Shown: positions 1-6,763, counted from the stretch's first letter. The stretch is DNA of 8,722 nucleotides from Oscillospiraceae bacterium (GCA_017483405.1 JAFUWP010000329.1:1-8722); one strand, 5' to 3'. The notes: generated from the sequence alone by a model not told the origin. Translations and numbers: made by a program.

Positions 1-1
1 A

Positions 2-325
2 AGCCTTGTCTGGAATAACCTGTTCTCGAACGCGATGAAGTTCACGGAAAACGGCGGAACTGTCTCCCTGACGCTCAGGAGGGACGAAGATTCCGCCGTT
101 GTGGAAATTGCCGATACCGGATGCGGAATCACTCCCGAAGCCTGTCAGCATATTTTTGAAAAGTTTTATCAGGGAGATACTTCCCATTCCGTACAGGGGA
201 ACGGTTTAGGATTAGCCCTTGTCAAGCGCGTGATTGACATCACGGAAGGGAGCATTTTTGTCAGCAGTATTCCGAAAAAGGGAACGACTTTCACGGTTCG
301 CCTGAAATGCGCTGACTCCGCCTGA
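2..325 (+). CDS. Sensor histidine kinase, C-terminal ATP-binding domain (5' end outside window)
   Basis: This is the last 107 codons of a two-component sensor kinase; the gene begins before the window, so the sensor, membrane segments and phosphorylated His box cannot be seen. The reading frame is open from base 2 and starts directly in the N box (NNLFSNAMKFT), so the ATG at 35, which lies inside that box, is not a real start. The remaining ATP-binding signatures follow in the normal order: G1 box DTGCGI, F box FEKFYQ, and G2 box GNGLGLALVK, then the closing strand pair ending TTFTVRL. All nucleotide-binding residues are present, so the domain should be active. The protein would autophosphorylate and pass phosphate to a response regulator, probably encoded upstream outside the window. 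The final 35 bases overlap the end of the converging minus-strand gene. No terminator hairpin is evident just after the stop. Confidence 0.93.
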   Translation, partial: SLVWNNLFSNAMKFTENGGTVSLTLRRDEDSAVVEIADTGCGITPEACQHIFEKFYQGDTSHSVQGNGLGLALVKRVIDITEGSIFVSSIPKKGTTFTVRLKCADSA

Positions 326-725
326 GATACGGCAGATGAGGGACTTGTGTCATCAGGATATTATTAGGAATGGCATCCGTATTGATGAATCTGATAAAAT
401 CGTTAGAAATATACTTTCCGAACGTGAACCAGATTTTTTCATCATCGAAGAGCATTTCCAGAATCGAAACGCAAACAATATTGATAACAGCATCATCGCC
501 GTCAAGCCATAGACGCTCGATAAATCTGCAATATTTCCGGATTAGTTCGGGATTCTGATTTTCTTTGAGAAGTTCCCGTAAATCCGGCTCATGAAAGAGC
601 ATATTTGTATAGAACACATGACCGAGCACTTCCCCGAAAAATTCTATATCTTCGAGAGCCTTTTCTTTCTGTTCGGGGAATTCCTGCATAAAGAGTTCGG
701 CGAACTGGTCTTTATCGAGTTTCAT
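291..725 (-). CDS. Conserved hypothetical protein, DUF7674-like
   Basis: A 144-residue soluble protein with no signal peptide or membrane segment. It looks mostly helical and acidic, with a central pattern GEVLGHVFYTNML, then YCRFIERLWLDGDDAV and SILEMLFDDE. This resembles, from memory, the small Firmicute family DUF7674 (a G-x-V-L-x-H-x-F segment followed by a helical half with F-x-E and a late L-E-x-L); the function of that family is unknown. I am fairly sure it is a real gene but only moderately sure of the family. Its ATG (723-725) overlaps the stop codon of the upstream dehydrogenase as ATGA, with a GGAAGGA ribosome binding site inside the dehydrogenase 3' end, so the two are probably co-transcribed and translationally coupled. 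The last dozen codons run into the 3' end of the converging histidine kinase gene, and this tail (LRRSQRISGEP) is probably not part of the folded core. Confidence 0.8.
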   Translation of the reverse strand: MKLDKDQFAELFMQEFPEQKEKALEDIEFFGEVLGHVFYTNMLFHEPDLRELLKENQNPELIRKYCRFIERLWLDGDDAVINIVCVSILEMLFDDEKIWFTFGKYISNDFIRFINTDAIPNNILMTQVPHLPYLRRSQRISGEP

Positions 726-1480
726 GTGAGTTCCTTCCGTTTCTGGAGTTCATAGACGAACCGGACGGCGATTTCTTCGGGAACGAATTTGGATGCGATA
801 ACCCCTAACTTCATGCCGAGTGTGGGAATCAGAATCCCCTTTCCGGCGAATGTGCCTTCGAGAGCGTATCTTGCAACATATTTCGCCGAAACCGGCTTCG
901 CAGAGAAGGTCACACCTGCGCGGTTGTTGAAATTCGTATCGACAGGCCCAGGGCAGAGGACACTAATCTGCACGGCTGAACCTTTCCGGCGGAGTTCTTC
1001 GCGAATCGCGGTCGAAAGCCGGACAACATAATTCTTCGATGCGTAGTAGCTCGACAGCAACGGCCCTGATAAAAATCCGGCACTCGATGCCACGTTCAGG
1101 ATGATTCCGCTGTCTCTCTTGACGAAATCTTTCAGGAATAACTTTGTCAGGATATGCACCGCCCTGATATTGACATCAATCAATTGGAGTTCGGTATCGA
1201 GGTCAGTTTCGGTAAATTCCCCGAATACGCCGAATCCGGCATTATTGATTAAGAAATCAATTCTCGTGCCCTGACAGAACTGATACAGCTTTTCCGCCGA
1301 ACCGCGTTCGGATAAATCCAGCGCGAGATATTTTGTATTTCCGCCGAATTTTTTGGCCATCTTCCGGAGCATTTTTTCATTCCGGCCGGAAAGCACCAGC
1401 TCCCAGCCTCTGTTATGCAGACAGACTGCCATCTCCATGCCGATGCCCGATGTTGCACCTGTAATTAATGCTGTTTTCAT
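722..1480 (-). CDS. Short-chain dehydrogenase/reductase (classical SDR)
   Basis: A 252-residue cytoplasmic NAD(P)-dependent oxidoreductase of the classical SDR family, the usual length for the family. Numbered from the chosen start: TGATSGIG dinucleotide-binding motif at 7-14, basic residue R33 after the second strand (SGRNE), which favours NADP(H), LDL at 54-56, NNAG at 79-82, and catalytic tetrad N104, S132, Y145 and K149 (YYASK). PGPVDT at 177-182 follows. All catalytic residues are intact, so it should be active; the substrate cannot be read from sequence. Two in-frame ATGs are available. The one at 1480 lies 8 bases from the ribosome binding site AAAGGCGG (1489-1496), the one at 1486 only 2 bases, so I prefer 1480, which would also begin MKTALITG as SDRs usually do. 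It is first in an operon with the DUF7674-like gene and has its own strong promoter facing away from the lipoprotein gene. Confidence 0.93.
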   Translation of the reverse strand: MKTALITGATSGIGMEMAVCLHNRGWELVLSGRNEKMLRKMAKKFGGNTKYLALDLSERGSAEKLYQFCQGTRIDFLINNAGFGVFGEFTETDLDTELQLIDVNIRAVHILTKLFLKDFVKRDSGIILNVASSAGFLSGPLLSSYYASKNYVVRLSTAIREELRRKGSAVQISVLCPGPVDTNFNNRAGVTFSAKPVSAKYVARYALEGTFAGKGILIPTLGMKLGVIASKFVPEEIAVRFVYELQKRKELT

Positions 1481-1488
1481 AGTCATAA

Positions 1489-1496
1489 CCGCCTTT
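1489..1496 (-). promoter_or_regulatory. Ribosome binding site deciding the SDR start
   Basis: AAAGGCGG on the minus strand, one mismatch from the ideal AAAGGAGG. It ends 8 bases before the ATG at 1480 but only 2 bases before the upstream in-frame ATG at 1486, so it supports the downstream start. Confidence 0.6.
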
Positions 1497-1515
1497 CAGA
1501 ATCAAATATGAATTT

Positions 1516-1544
1516 ATTATATCATATCTTCCAAACTATTGCAA
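1516..1544 (-). promoter_or_regulatory. Promoter of the SDR operon
   Basis: On the minus strand a -35 box TTGCAA (1539-1544) is separated by 17 bases from a perfect -10 box TATAAT (1516-1521), preceded by TGA as an extended -10 (TGN). Transcription should begin near 1509, giving a leader of roughly 25-30 bases before the SDR start. This is a strong housekeeping sigma-type promoter by sequence. Confidence 0.8.
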
Positions 1545-1593
1545 GCGGATTCTGAAAATTATGTGAAATTTAGAAAAAAATCTGAAAAAGCTA

Positions 1594-1622
1594 TGGACTT
1601 CTTGCGGATTCTGTAGTATAAT
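1594..1622 (+). promoter_or_regulatory. Promoter of the foldase-like lipoprotein gene
   Basis: A -35 box TGGACT (1594-1599, four of six consensus bases) lies 17 bases before a perfect -10 box TATAAT (1617-1622). Transcription would start near 1629, followed by a ribosome binding site GGAGG at 1645-1649, nine bases before the ATG at 1659. It is arranged back to back with the SDR promoter, with about 50 bases between the two -35 boxes. Confidence 0.75.
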
Positions 1623-1658
1623 AGAAAAAGACTGAAAATTTATCGGAGGTTATGTAAC

Positions 1659-3197
1659 ATGTCAGTTTTGAAGCGAATGACTGCCGGCCTGACGGCTCTG
1701 AGTCTTGTTGCTGTCTGCACGGGATGCAAAAATACTACCACGGCAATGACTATCGGAGATTATGTCGTTCCGGCAGGAGTCTATTTATATTATCTGAATT
1801 CTGCCTATAATTCCGCACTTTCCCAGCTTGCGGAAGAAAATCCCGATTTGGATACCACGGATGTCAAAGCCGTGAAAGCCACTCCCCTCGAAGGAAAAGA
1901 CGTTCGGACATGGTGCGAAGACAAGGCTATCGAATTCTGTACGGATTTCGTGGCAACAGAAAAGAAATTTGACGAACTCGGCCTCGAACTCGATGCCGAA
2001 ACCAAAACCAATCTTGACAGCATGATGGAATATTACTGGGCAAGCTATGAAGAAACGATGACCGAAAACGGCATCAGTCAGGAATCGTTCCGGAAGATTA
2101 TGACATCCAGCTACAAGAGCGAACAGATTTTTGATTATTATTACGCTGTCGGCGGTGAAGAAGGCGTTACTGATGAGGAACTCCGTCAGTATTATATTGA
2201 TAACAATATCCGTGCGCAGTATCTCTCTTTTGATTTGCATGACAGTGACGGAAATCTGCTGAAATCCGAAGACAAAGCCGAAATCAAGGCACTTGCCGAA
2301 GGGTATCAGAAACGTGTCGAAGATGCCTATAAGGCAGGCGGGGCGGATGCCGTCATGACCGAGATGGATGCCGTCAAGGAAGATTATGAAGCCTATCAGG
2401 AATCCGTTGCCGCCGCCGAAGCGGAAGCCGCCGCCGCGGAAACGGAAACAGAATCTTCCGCAGAGGCCGAAGTCGTTGTTGATGAAACTGCCGAAGCCCT
2501 CAACGCGCCCAGAATTCTGACCGCCGAAGAAGTTTCCTCTCCCGAAGAAACTTCCGAAACGGATACAGAATCCGAAACCGCAGAAGATACTACCGAACCC
2601 GAAACCGATGCAGAAACTTCTGCTGAAACTTCCGCTGATGCCGAAACTTCCGCCGAAGAAGAAACCGCTGTCGCATCTGATGAAGATGCCGATTCCGAAA
2701 CAGAAACTTCTTCCGAAGATGCATCCTCTGAGGAAACGGCTGATTCCGAAACGGATGAAACATCCGATTCTGAATCTGATTCTGATGATGAAGTAACAGA
2801 TGACGAAGCCGTGCTCGCCGAAGAAGAAACTTCTGCACCGTATCAGAATGAAAATATCATCAGCGTGATTAATAAAGATGACTACGACAACGAAGAAGAT
2901 ATTTATTATACACCGGATGAAACCGTTTATAACAAGCTCATCAGCATTACCGAAGCCGATTACGGAAAGATTTACTTCATCGAAGAAGATGAAGTGTATT
3001 ATCTGGTTGTCCGCTATGACATCACCCAGCGCATGACCGAAGATGACCTCTGGACGGAATCCGCTGTCACGAATGCCGAATACGGCAAGTATTACGATGC
3101 GTTTGAAGCTAAAATGGATGAATGGGCATCCGCGCTCACGGTTGCCAGAAATGAAGCCTCTTTCAAGCGTTATGACCCTTATGAATATCATTTCTGA
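1659..3197 (+). CDS. PrsA/SurA-like foldase lipoprotein with acidic low-complexity insert
   Basis: A 512-residue exported lipoprotein. The signal peptide has K5 and R6, a hydrophobic stretch to about residue 19 and a lipobox-like CTGC with the lipidated Cys at 23 (the -3 residue is Cys, unusual but the T-G-C end is typical). Residues about 30-184 are helical and match the general pattern of SurA/PrsA N-terminal chaperone domains, ending with VTDEELRQYY and N-N-x-R-A. Residues about 185-247 look like the first strand and helix of a parvulin domain, and about 392-470 (ITEADYGKIYFIEEDEVYYL) like its last strands. Between them, 248-391 is almost only E, D, T, S and A with a single basic residue. 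The parvulin catalytic His of the A-R-H-I-L strand is replaced (RAQYLSF), so peptidyl-prolyl isomerase activity is doubtful. A holdase role for secreted proteins is inferred. It is transcribed alone, with its own promoter and terminator, and ends with in-frame TGA TAA. Confidence 0.85.
   Translation: MSVLKRMTAGLTALSLVAVCTGCKNTTTAMTIGDYVVPAGVYLYYLNSAYNSALSQLAEENPDLDTTDVKAVKATPLEGKDVRTWCEDKAIEFCTDFVATEKKFDELGLELDAETKTNLDSMMEYYWASYEETMTENGISQESFRKIMTSSYKSEQIFDYYYAVGGEEGVTDEELRQYYIDNNIRAQYLSFDLHDSDGNLLKSEDKAEIKALAEGYQKRVEDAYKAGGADAVMTEMDAVKEDYEAYQESVAAAEAEAAAAETETESSAEAEVVVDETAEALNAPRILTAEEVSSPEETSETDTESETAEDTTEPETDAETSAETSADAETSAEEETAVASDEDADSETETSSEDASSEETADSETDETSDSESDSDDEVTDDEAVLAEEETSAPYQNENIISVINKDDYDNEEDIYYTPDETVYNKLISITEADYGKIYFIEEDEVYYLVVRYDITQRMTEDDLWTESAVTNAEYGKYYDAFEAKMDEWASALTVARNEASFKRYDPYEYHF
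2400..2834 (+). repeat. Acidic low-complexity coding segment with imperfect GAAACTTC repeats
   Basis: This stretch encodes residues 248-391 of the foldase-like lipoprotein. It is built mainly from GAA, GAT, TCC, TCT, ACT, ACG and GCC codons. The octamer GAAACTTC recurs six times, four of them between about 2540 and 2660, usually as E-T-S in the protein. The periodicity is irregular, so it is not a clean tandem array, but it is repetitive enough that slippage and length variation between strains are plausible. On the opposite strand it creates a long open frame rich in Phe and Gly, which is an artefact of composition. Confidence 0.75.
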
Positions 3198-3217
3198 TAA
3201 AAACAATCATTTTGATG

Positions 3218-3244
3218 AAAGCCCTCTCCGGAGGGCTTTTATTT
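3218..3244 (+). terminator. Rho-independent terminator of the lipoprotein gene
   Basis: A perfect 9-base-pair stem AAAGCCCTC / GAGGGCTTT with a four-base loop TCCG, followed by a T-rich run (TTTTATTT). It begins about 20 bases after the stop codon at 3195-3197. Confidence 0.9.
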
Positions 3245-3276
3245 ATAAATAATTCATGAATTTTATCTCACTATGC

Positions 3277-3305
3277 TTGCAATTTCTGTCGATTTATGTT
3301 ATAAT
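3277..3305 (+). promoter_or_regulatory. Promoter of the diguanylate cyclase operon
   Basis: A -35 box TTGCAA (3277-3282), a 17-base spacer and a perfect -10 box TATAAT (3300-3305), with TGT directly before it as an extended -10. Transcription should start near 3312, giving a leader of about 55 bases. The boxes and several flanking bases are the same as in the SDR promoter. Confidence 0.82.
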
Positions 3306-3314
3306 AAAAGTTAA

Positions 3315-3362
3315 ATGAAAAAGTTTCAGAATTTCTATATCAAACTAAATTGCAAAAGGTGA
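3315..3362 (+). other. Possible 15-codon leader reading frame
   Basis: A short frame, MKKFQNFYIKLNCKR, begins with ATG at 3315, only a few bases after the expected transcription start, and stops with TGA at 3360-3362. That stop lies inside the AGGTGA ribosome binding site of the cyclase gene. It has no ribosome binding site of its own, so it could only be translated as a nearly leaderless message. It may simply be chance in AT-rich sequence; expression is not shown. Confidence 0.2.
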
Positions 3363-3366
3363 TTTC

Positions 3367-4785
3367 ATGAGAAAACACTCTGTAAAAAAAATTGTTTCTT
3401 ATCAGAACTCCGGCATGACAGCGACAATTCTGCTGTTTTTCTCGATTATTTTTCTGCTCCTGAGCTTTGTCTGGGAAGTTGAGCATATCACAAGAGAGCA
3501 GTGTTATTCTGATTTATCGGCATCGACAAGAGAGGCCATGCAGGATTTAGAAGCCAACTTCCGCAATGACCGCATGAATCTGCGTATCTTAGCCAGCGTT
3601 GTCGCCGAACAGAATAGTCTGACTTCCCTCGATGTCAGCAACTATCTGAACGTCTATGATGTGAACAGCCTGATTTCCAACATCGGGATTCTGACTCCGG
3701 AAAATACCTGCATCCAGCTCAAAGGCAAGGAAATCAGCGCAGATAACGCAATGGATTATCAGCGTGAAGTTCTTCTCGGCGAACACATCAGCGGATTACA
3801 GCCGGCTCTTACCACTTCCGGCAGTATGGTCATCCGCAGTTTTATGCCCATCCGGAAGAACGGCAAAACCATCGGCCTGCTTTATGCCGAAATGTCGCCC
3901 TCCAACATTGCACGGGCATGGTCGCCGACTATCTATAACGGAAACTGTACGTTCTGCATCATCGACCGGACAAGCAGTGAATTCATCGTCAATAACTGGA
4001 ATAAAGAAATTCACCGTCTGGATGATTTGAATCTGGAATCGTTGCAGGAAAGTCTCAAAGACGGGAAATCCGCCTTCCGCCAGATTGAAACCGAACAGAA
4101 CGGAACTGTTTATCTGTCCTATATGCCGATGGATTTGGAAAACTGGGAGATTATGGTCTGCCTGCCGAGAGAAGAAGTCTTCGCACCCGTGCAGGCTTTA
4201 AAGCTTTCAATTACATGGTTCAGCATCGGGATTATGATTCTCCTGATTATCTATCTGGGATTCATGGTGGCGATGAACAAGCGTTCTGTTGCCGGTGCGA
4301 AGAAACAGGCGAATATTGATGTTCTGACCGGACTCCAGAACCGCAACTGCTATGAGGCATACTGCGACCAGCTCAAAACGACAGAACATCTGGTGTGTGT
4401 CTATCTGGATGCCAACGGCCTGCATGAAATCAACAATACAAAAGGCCATCTGGCCGGAGACAAAATGCTCCGTTTCATCGCAGATACGCTGAAAATCCGG
4501 TTCGGTGAGGATACCGTCTACCGTATCGGCGGTGATGAATTCATCGCCTTTGTGCAGAATCAGACGGATGAACAGATGCAGGCAGTTCTTGAAAAAGTCC
4601 GCATCGAAATTGAACGGAATCATTATCACGTTTCGGCCGGCTACTGCATCGGCGAATCCGAAATGACCCTCAAAGAAATGATTAGCACTGCCGAAACGCG
4701 TATGTATGAAGAAAAAAGAAAATATTATGAAAAACTCGGACGGCCTGTCCGGAATCAGAATCAAAAAGAAGGGGTGAAATCATGA
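3367..4785 (+). CDS. Membrane diguanylate cyclase: Cache-like sensor plus GGDEF domain
   Basis: A 472-residue inner-membrane protein that would make cyclic-di-GMP from two GTP. A basic N-terminus is followed by membrane helix 1 (about 17-36), an extracellular region of about 240 residues that looks like a Cache-type sensor, membrane helix 2 (about 282-303) and a cytoplasmic GGDEF domain (about 316-460) opening with IDVLTGLQNR. The catalytic signature is intact (RIGGDEF, GGDEF at 388-392). The metal-binding Asp is D348 in LDANG, substrate residues N356 and D365 are present, and GH-x-x-GD is normal. The product-inhibition I-site is not canonical: the RxxD position reads FGED, with Arg one place too early. 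The ATG at 3367 follows AAAGGTGA. The stop overlaps the start of the next gene (ATGA), so the binding lipoprotein downstream is probably translated from the same message. No EAL or HD-GYP phosphodiesterase is in the window. Confidence 0.93.
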   Translation: MRKHSVKKIVSYQNSGMTATILLFFSIIFLLLSFVWEVEHITREQCYSDLSASTREAMQDLEANFRNDRMNLRILASVVAEQNSLTSLDVSNYLNVYDVNSLISNIGILTPENTCIQLKGKEISADNAMDYQREVLLGEHISGLQPALTTSGSMVIRSFMPIRKNGKTIGLLYAEMSPSNIARAWSPTIYNGNCTFCIIDRTSSEFIVNNWNKEIHRLDDLNLESLQESLKDGKSAFRQIETEQNGTVYLSYMPMDLENWEIMVCLPREEVFAPVQALKLSITWFSIGIMILLIIYLGFMVAMNKRSVAGAKKQANIDVLTGLQNRNCYEAYCDQLKTTEHLVCVYLDANGLHEINNTKGHLAGDKMLRFIADTLKIRFGEDTVYRIGGDEFIAFVQNQTDEQMQAVLEKVRIEIERNHYHVSAGYCIGESEMTLKEMISTAETRMYEEKRKYYEKLGRPVRNQNQKEGVKS

Positions 4786-6731
4786 AAAAATTGATTTCTG
4801 TATTATGTGCCTGTTCTCTGCTGATGTTTTCTGCCTGCAACCGCGATACAGAAGAAATCATCATGGATGAGGCCTCGCCTGCCGATACCGTTCAGACCGG
4901 AACGACCTTCCGGATGTACTATCCGTCAGAAGTCGGCACACTGAATTATCTGCTGACAAATGCCTATAATGAAACCTATCTTTCCGCGAACACCATCGAC
5001 TGCCTTGTCGAATATGACCGCTACGGCAATGTTCTGCCGTGTCTCGCCGAAAGCTGGGAATATAATGACGATATGACCGAATGGACATTTCACATCCGGC
5101 AGGGCGTGGACTGGGTTGATTATCAGGGCAATGTTTATGATGAAGTCACGGCCGATGACTGGGTGACATCCGCAGAATATGTCAATAACGCAAAGCATGA
5201 ATCCGACTGTCAGTATATGTATACCTCCGGTTCGGTCGTAAAAAATGCGCAGGCTTATTATGACTATACCGCATGGTATTATTCTGATGACAATCCAAAA
5301 GGCAGCGGCTCTCCTGACGGCAGGCAGGATGAAGTTGCCGAGAAATCCACCCTGCCGGAAGTCCTGCCTTCTGACATCGGTGTGAAAGCCCTTGACGATT
5401 ATACGCTTGTGTATACGCTCGAACAGCCCTGTCCGTTCTTCCTCAGCGTTCTGAGCTATTCTTCGTATATGCCCGTGAACCGGCAGTTTCTCGAAGAAAC
5501 CGGCGATATGTTCGGCCGTGACAACAAAAATCTTCTCTATAACGGCGCATATCTCCTGTCAGTATGGATTCCGCAGGAAAAACATACCCTTGTCCGGAAT
5601 CCCTCCTACTGGGACGGCGGAAATGTCTTCATCGACTGCGTGGAGCGCGAATATAATATCGATGCCTACGAAATGCAGGGCGATATGTTCCTCAGCGGAC
5701 GGATTGATTTCGCCGAAATCAGTGCCGAACAGCTCGACAGCTGGATGAGCAATCCTCAGATTGAAAATCAGGTACATCCCGACAGACCTGATAATTCCTA
5801 CAGTTATTTCTATACCTTCAATTTCGACCCGCAGTTCGATAATGCCTACGAACCCGAAAACTGGAAACTCGCCGTCAATAACGAAAACTTCCGTCAGGCT
5901 CTTGTTCATGCCATCAGCAGGAAAGAACTGATTTCGCTCTATAATCCCTATCATACAGAATATCTGCTGAACGATACCATCACCCCGAAAGAATTCGCAT
6001 TCGCAGACGGAAAAGATTATACAGAATATGACGCGCTCAAAGACGTAGCGGATAATTTCAATCCGGAACAAGCTGTTTCTTATCGCGATAAGGCCATAGA
6101 AGAACTCACGCAGGCCGGTGCGACGTTCCCGATAAAAGTCCTGATGCCCTATAATCCTTCAGCTTTGAACTGGAGAACAGAAGCTCTTGCAGTTGAAAAA
6201 CAGCTGGAAGATACACTCGGCACGGATTTTATCGACATCATCGTAGAGGCAGGGCCGGAAAGCGGATTTCTGTCATCCGTGCGCCGAAGCGGAAAATATG
6301 CCCTCATGCGCTGTAACTGGGGCGCGGATTATGCTGACCCTCAGACGTATACAGAACCCTTTCAGGCAGGTCATGACTATATCTTCTGGGATTTGAGCGA
6401 AGACCCTGCCACAAAGAAACTCTTTCAGGAATGGTCGGAAAAAGTAAAACAAGCCATCTCCGTTTATGATGACGGCGAAAAACGATTCGCCCTCTTTGCA
6501 GAGGCCGAACGATTCCTGATTGACCATGCCATCGCGTGTCCGTATTCCATCGAAACAGAAGGCTATATCATCTCCAAGCTCAATCCCTTTGAAACAGAAT
6601 ATGCTTCTGTCGGCATTGTCATGCAGAAATTCAAATTCTGCAAGCTTTATGACAAGTCCTTCAGTATGGAAGAATACGAACAGGCCTATCAGGAATGGCA
6701 GGAACAGCGCGAAGAAAACCTCAAAAAATGA
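4782..6731 (+). CDS. Family 5 (oligopeptide/dipeptide/nickel type) substrate-binding lipoprotein
   Basis: A 649-residue extracytoplasmic solute-binding protein of the OppA/DppA type (SBP family 5). The signal peptide MKKLISVLCACSLLMFSAC ends in a lipobox with the lipidated Cys at 19, so it should be anchored to the outer face of the membrane. Family signatures follow in order: LAESWEYNDDMTEWTFHIRQ from about 88, VTADDW at 122-127, NGAYLL from 254, YWD at 276-278, an FRQAL-x-x-AI segment in the middle, and NWGADYADP from 512. It is longer than the usual 500-550 residues, mainly through extra sequence in the first half and at the acidic C-terminus. The ligand cannot be read from sequence; peptides are the commonest for the family. 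No permease or ATPase genes are adjacent. It is the second gene of an operon with the diguanylate cyclase (4-base overlap, ribosome binding site GGGGTG at 4771-4776), which suggests it may deliver ligand to that sensor, or share a regulator. Confidence 0.92.
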   Translation: MKKLISVLCACSLLMFSACNRDTEEIIMDEASPADTVQTGTTFRMYYPSEVGTLNYLLTNAYNETYLSANTIDCLVEYDRYGNVLPCLAESWEYNDDMTEWTFHIRQGVDWVDYQGNVYDEVTADDWVTSAEYVNNAKHESDCQYMYTSGSVVKNAQAYYDYTAWYYSDDNPKGSGSPDGRQDEVAEKSTLPEVLPSDIGVKALDDYTLVYTLEQPCPFFLSVLSYSSYMPVNRQFLEETGDMFGRDNKNLLYNGAYLLSVWIPQEKHTLVRNPSYWDGGNVFIDCVEREYNIDAYEMQGDMFLSGRIDFAEISAEQLDSWMSNPQIENQVHPDRPDNSYSYFYTFNFDPQFDNAYEPENWKLAVNNENFRQALVHAISRKELISLYNPYHTEYLLNDTITPKEFAFADGKDYTEYDALKDVADNFNPEQAVSYRDKAIEELTQAGATFPIKVLMPYNPSALNWRTEALAVEKQLEDTLGTDFIDIIVEAGPESGFLSSVRRSGKYALMRCNWGADYADPQTYTEPFQAGHDYIFWDLSEDPATKKLFQEWSEKVKQAISVYDDGEKRFALFAEAERFLIDHAIACPYSIETEGYIISKLNPFETEYASVGIVMQKFKFCKLYDKSFSMEEYEQAYQEWQEQREENLKK

Positions 6732-6736
6732 ACAAA

Positions 6737-6762
6737 AAAACCGCTCTGAAAAGGGCGGTTTT
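6737..6762. terminator. Bidirectional terminator between converging operons
   Basis: A 10-base-pair stem AAAACCGCTC / GGGCGGTTTT (one G-T pair) with a loop TGAAAA. On the plus strand it starts six bases after the binding-protein stop and is followed by TTTT. On the minus strand it starts two bases after the hemW stop codon (6764-6766) and is followed by a run of seven T. The stronger U tract faces the hemW operon. Confidence 0.88.
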
Positions 6763-6763
6763 C

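Noticed and set aside
2540..2840. Repeated GAAACTTC words as a possible CRISPR or iteron array
   Set aside because: Spacing is irregular, units are short, and the region is in-frame coding sequence for an E-T-S-A-rich protein segment.
1785..3206. A 473-codon open frame on the minus strand across the lipoprotein gene
   Set aside because: It is antisense to a gene with a signal peptide, ribosome binding site, promoter and terminator. Its Phe/Gly/Ile-rich composition is what GAA, GAT and TCC codons give when read backwards, and it has no recognisable domain.
3306..3366. A riboswitch in the leader of the cyclase operon
   Set aside because: The leader is only about 55 bases and AT-rich, with no stable stems or known cyclic-di-GMP riboswitch core.
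4207..4764. A 185-codon minus-strand open frame opposite the GGDEF domain
   Set aside because: It is the reverse reading of the intact GGDEF catalytic domain with no independent support.
5559..6071. A 170-codon minus-strand open frame inside the binding-protein gene
   Set aside because: It is antisense to clear family 5 binding-protein motifs and has no ribosome binding site or domain of its own.
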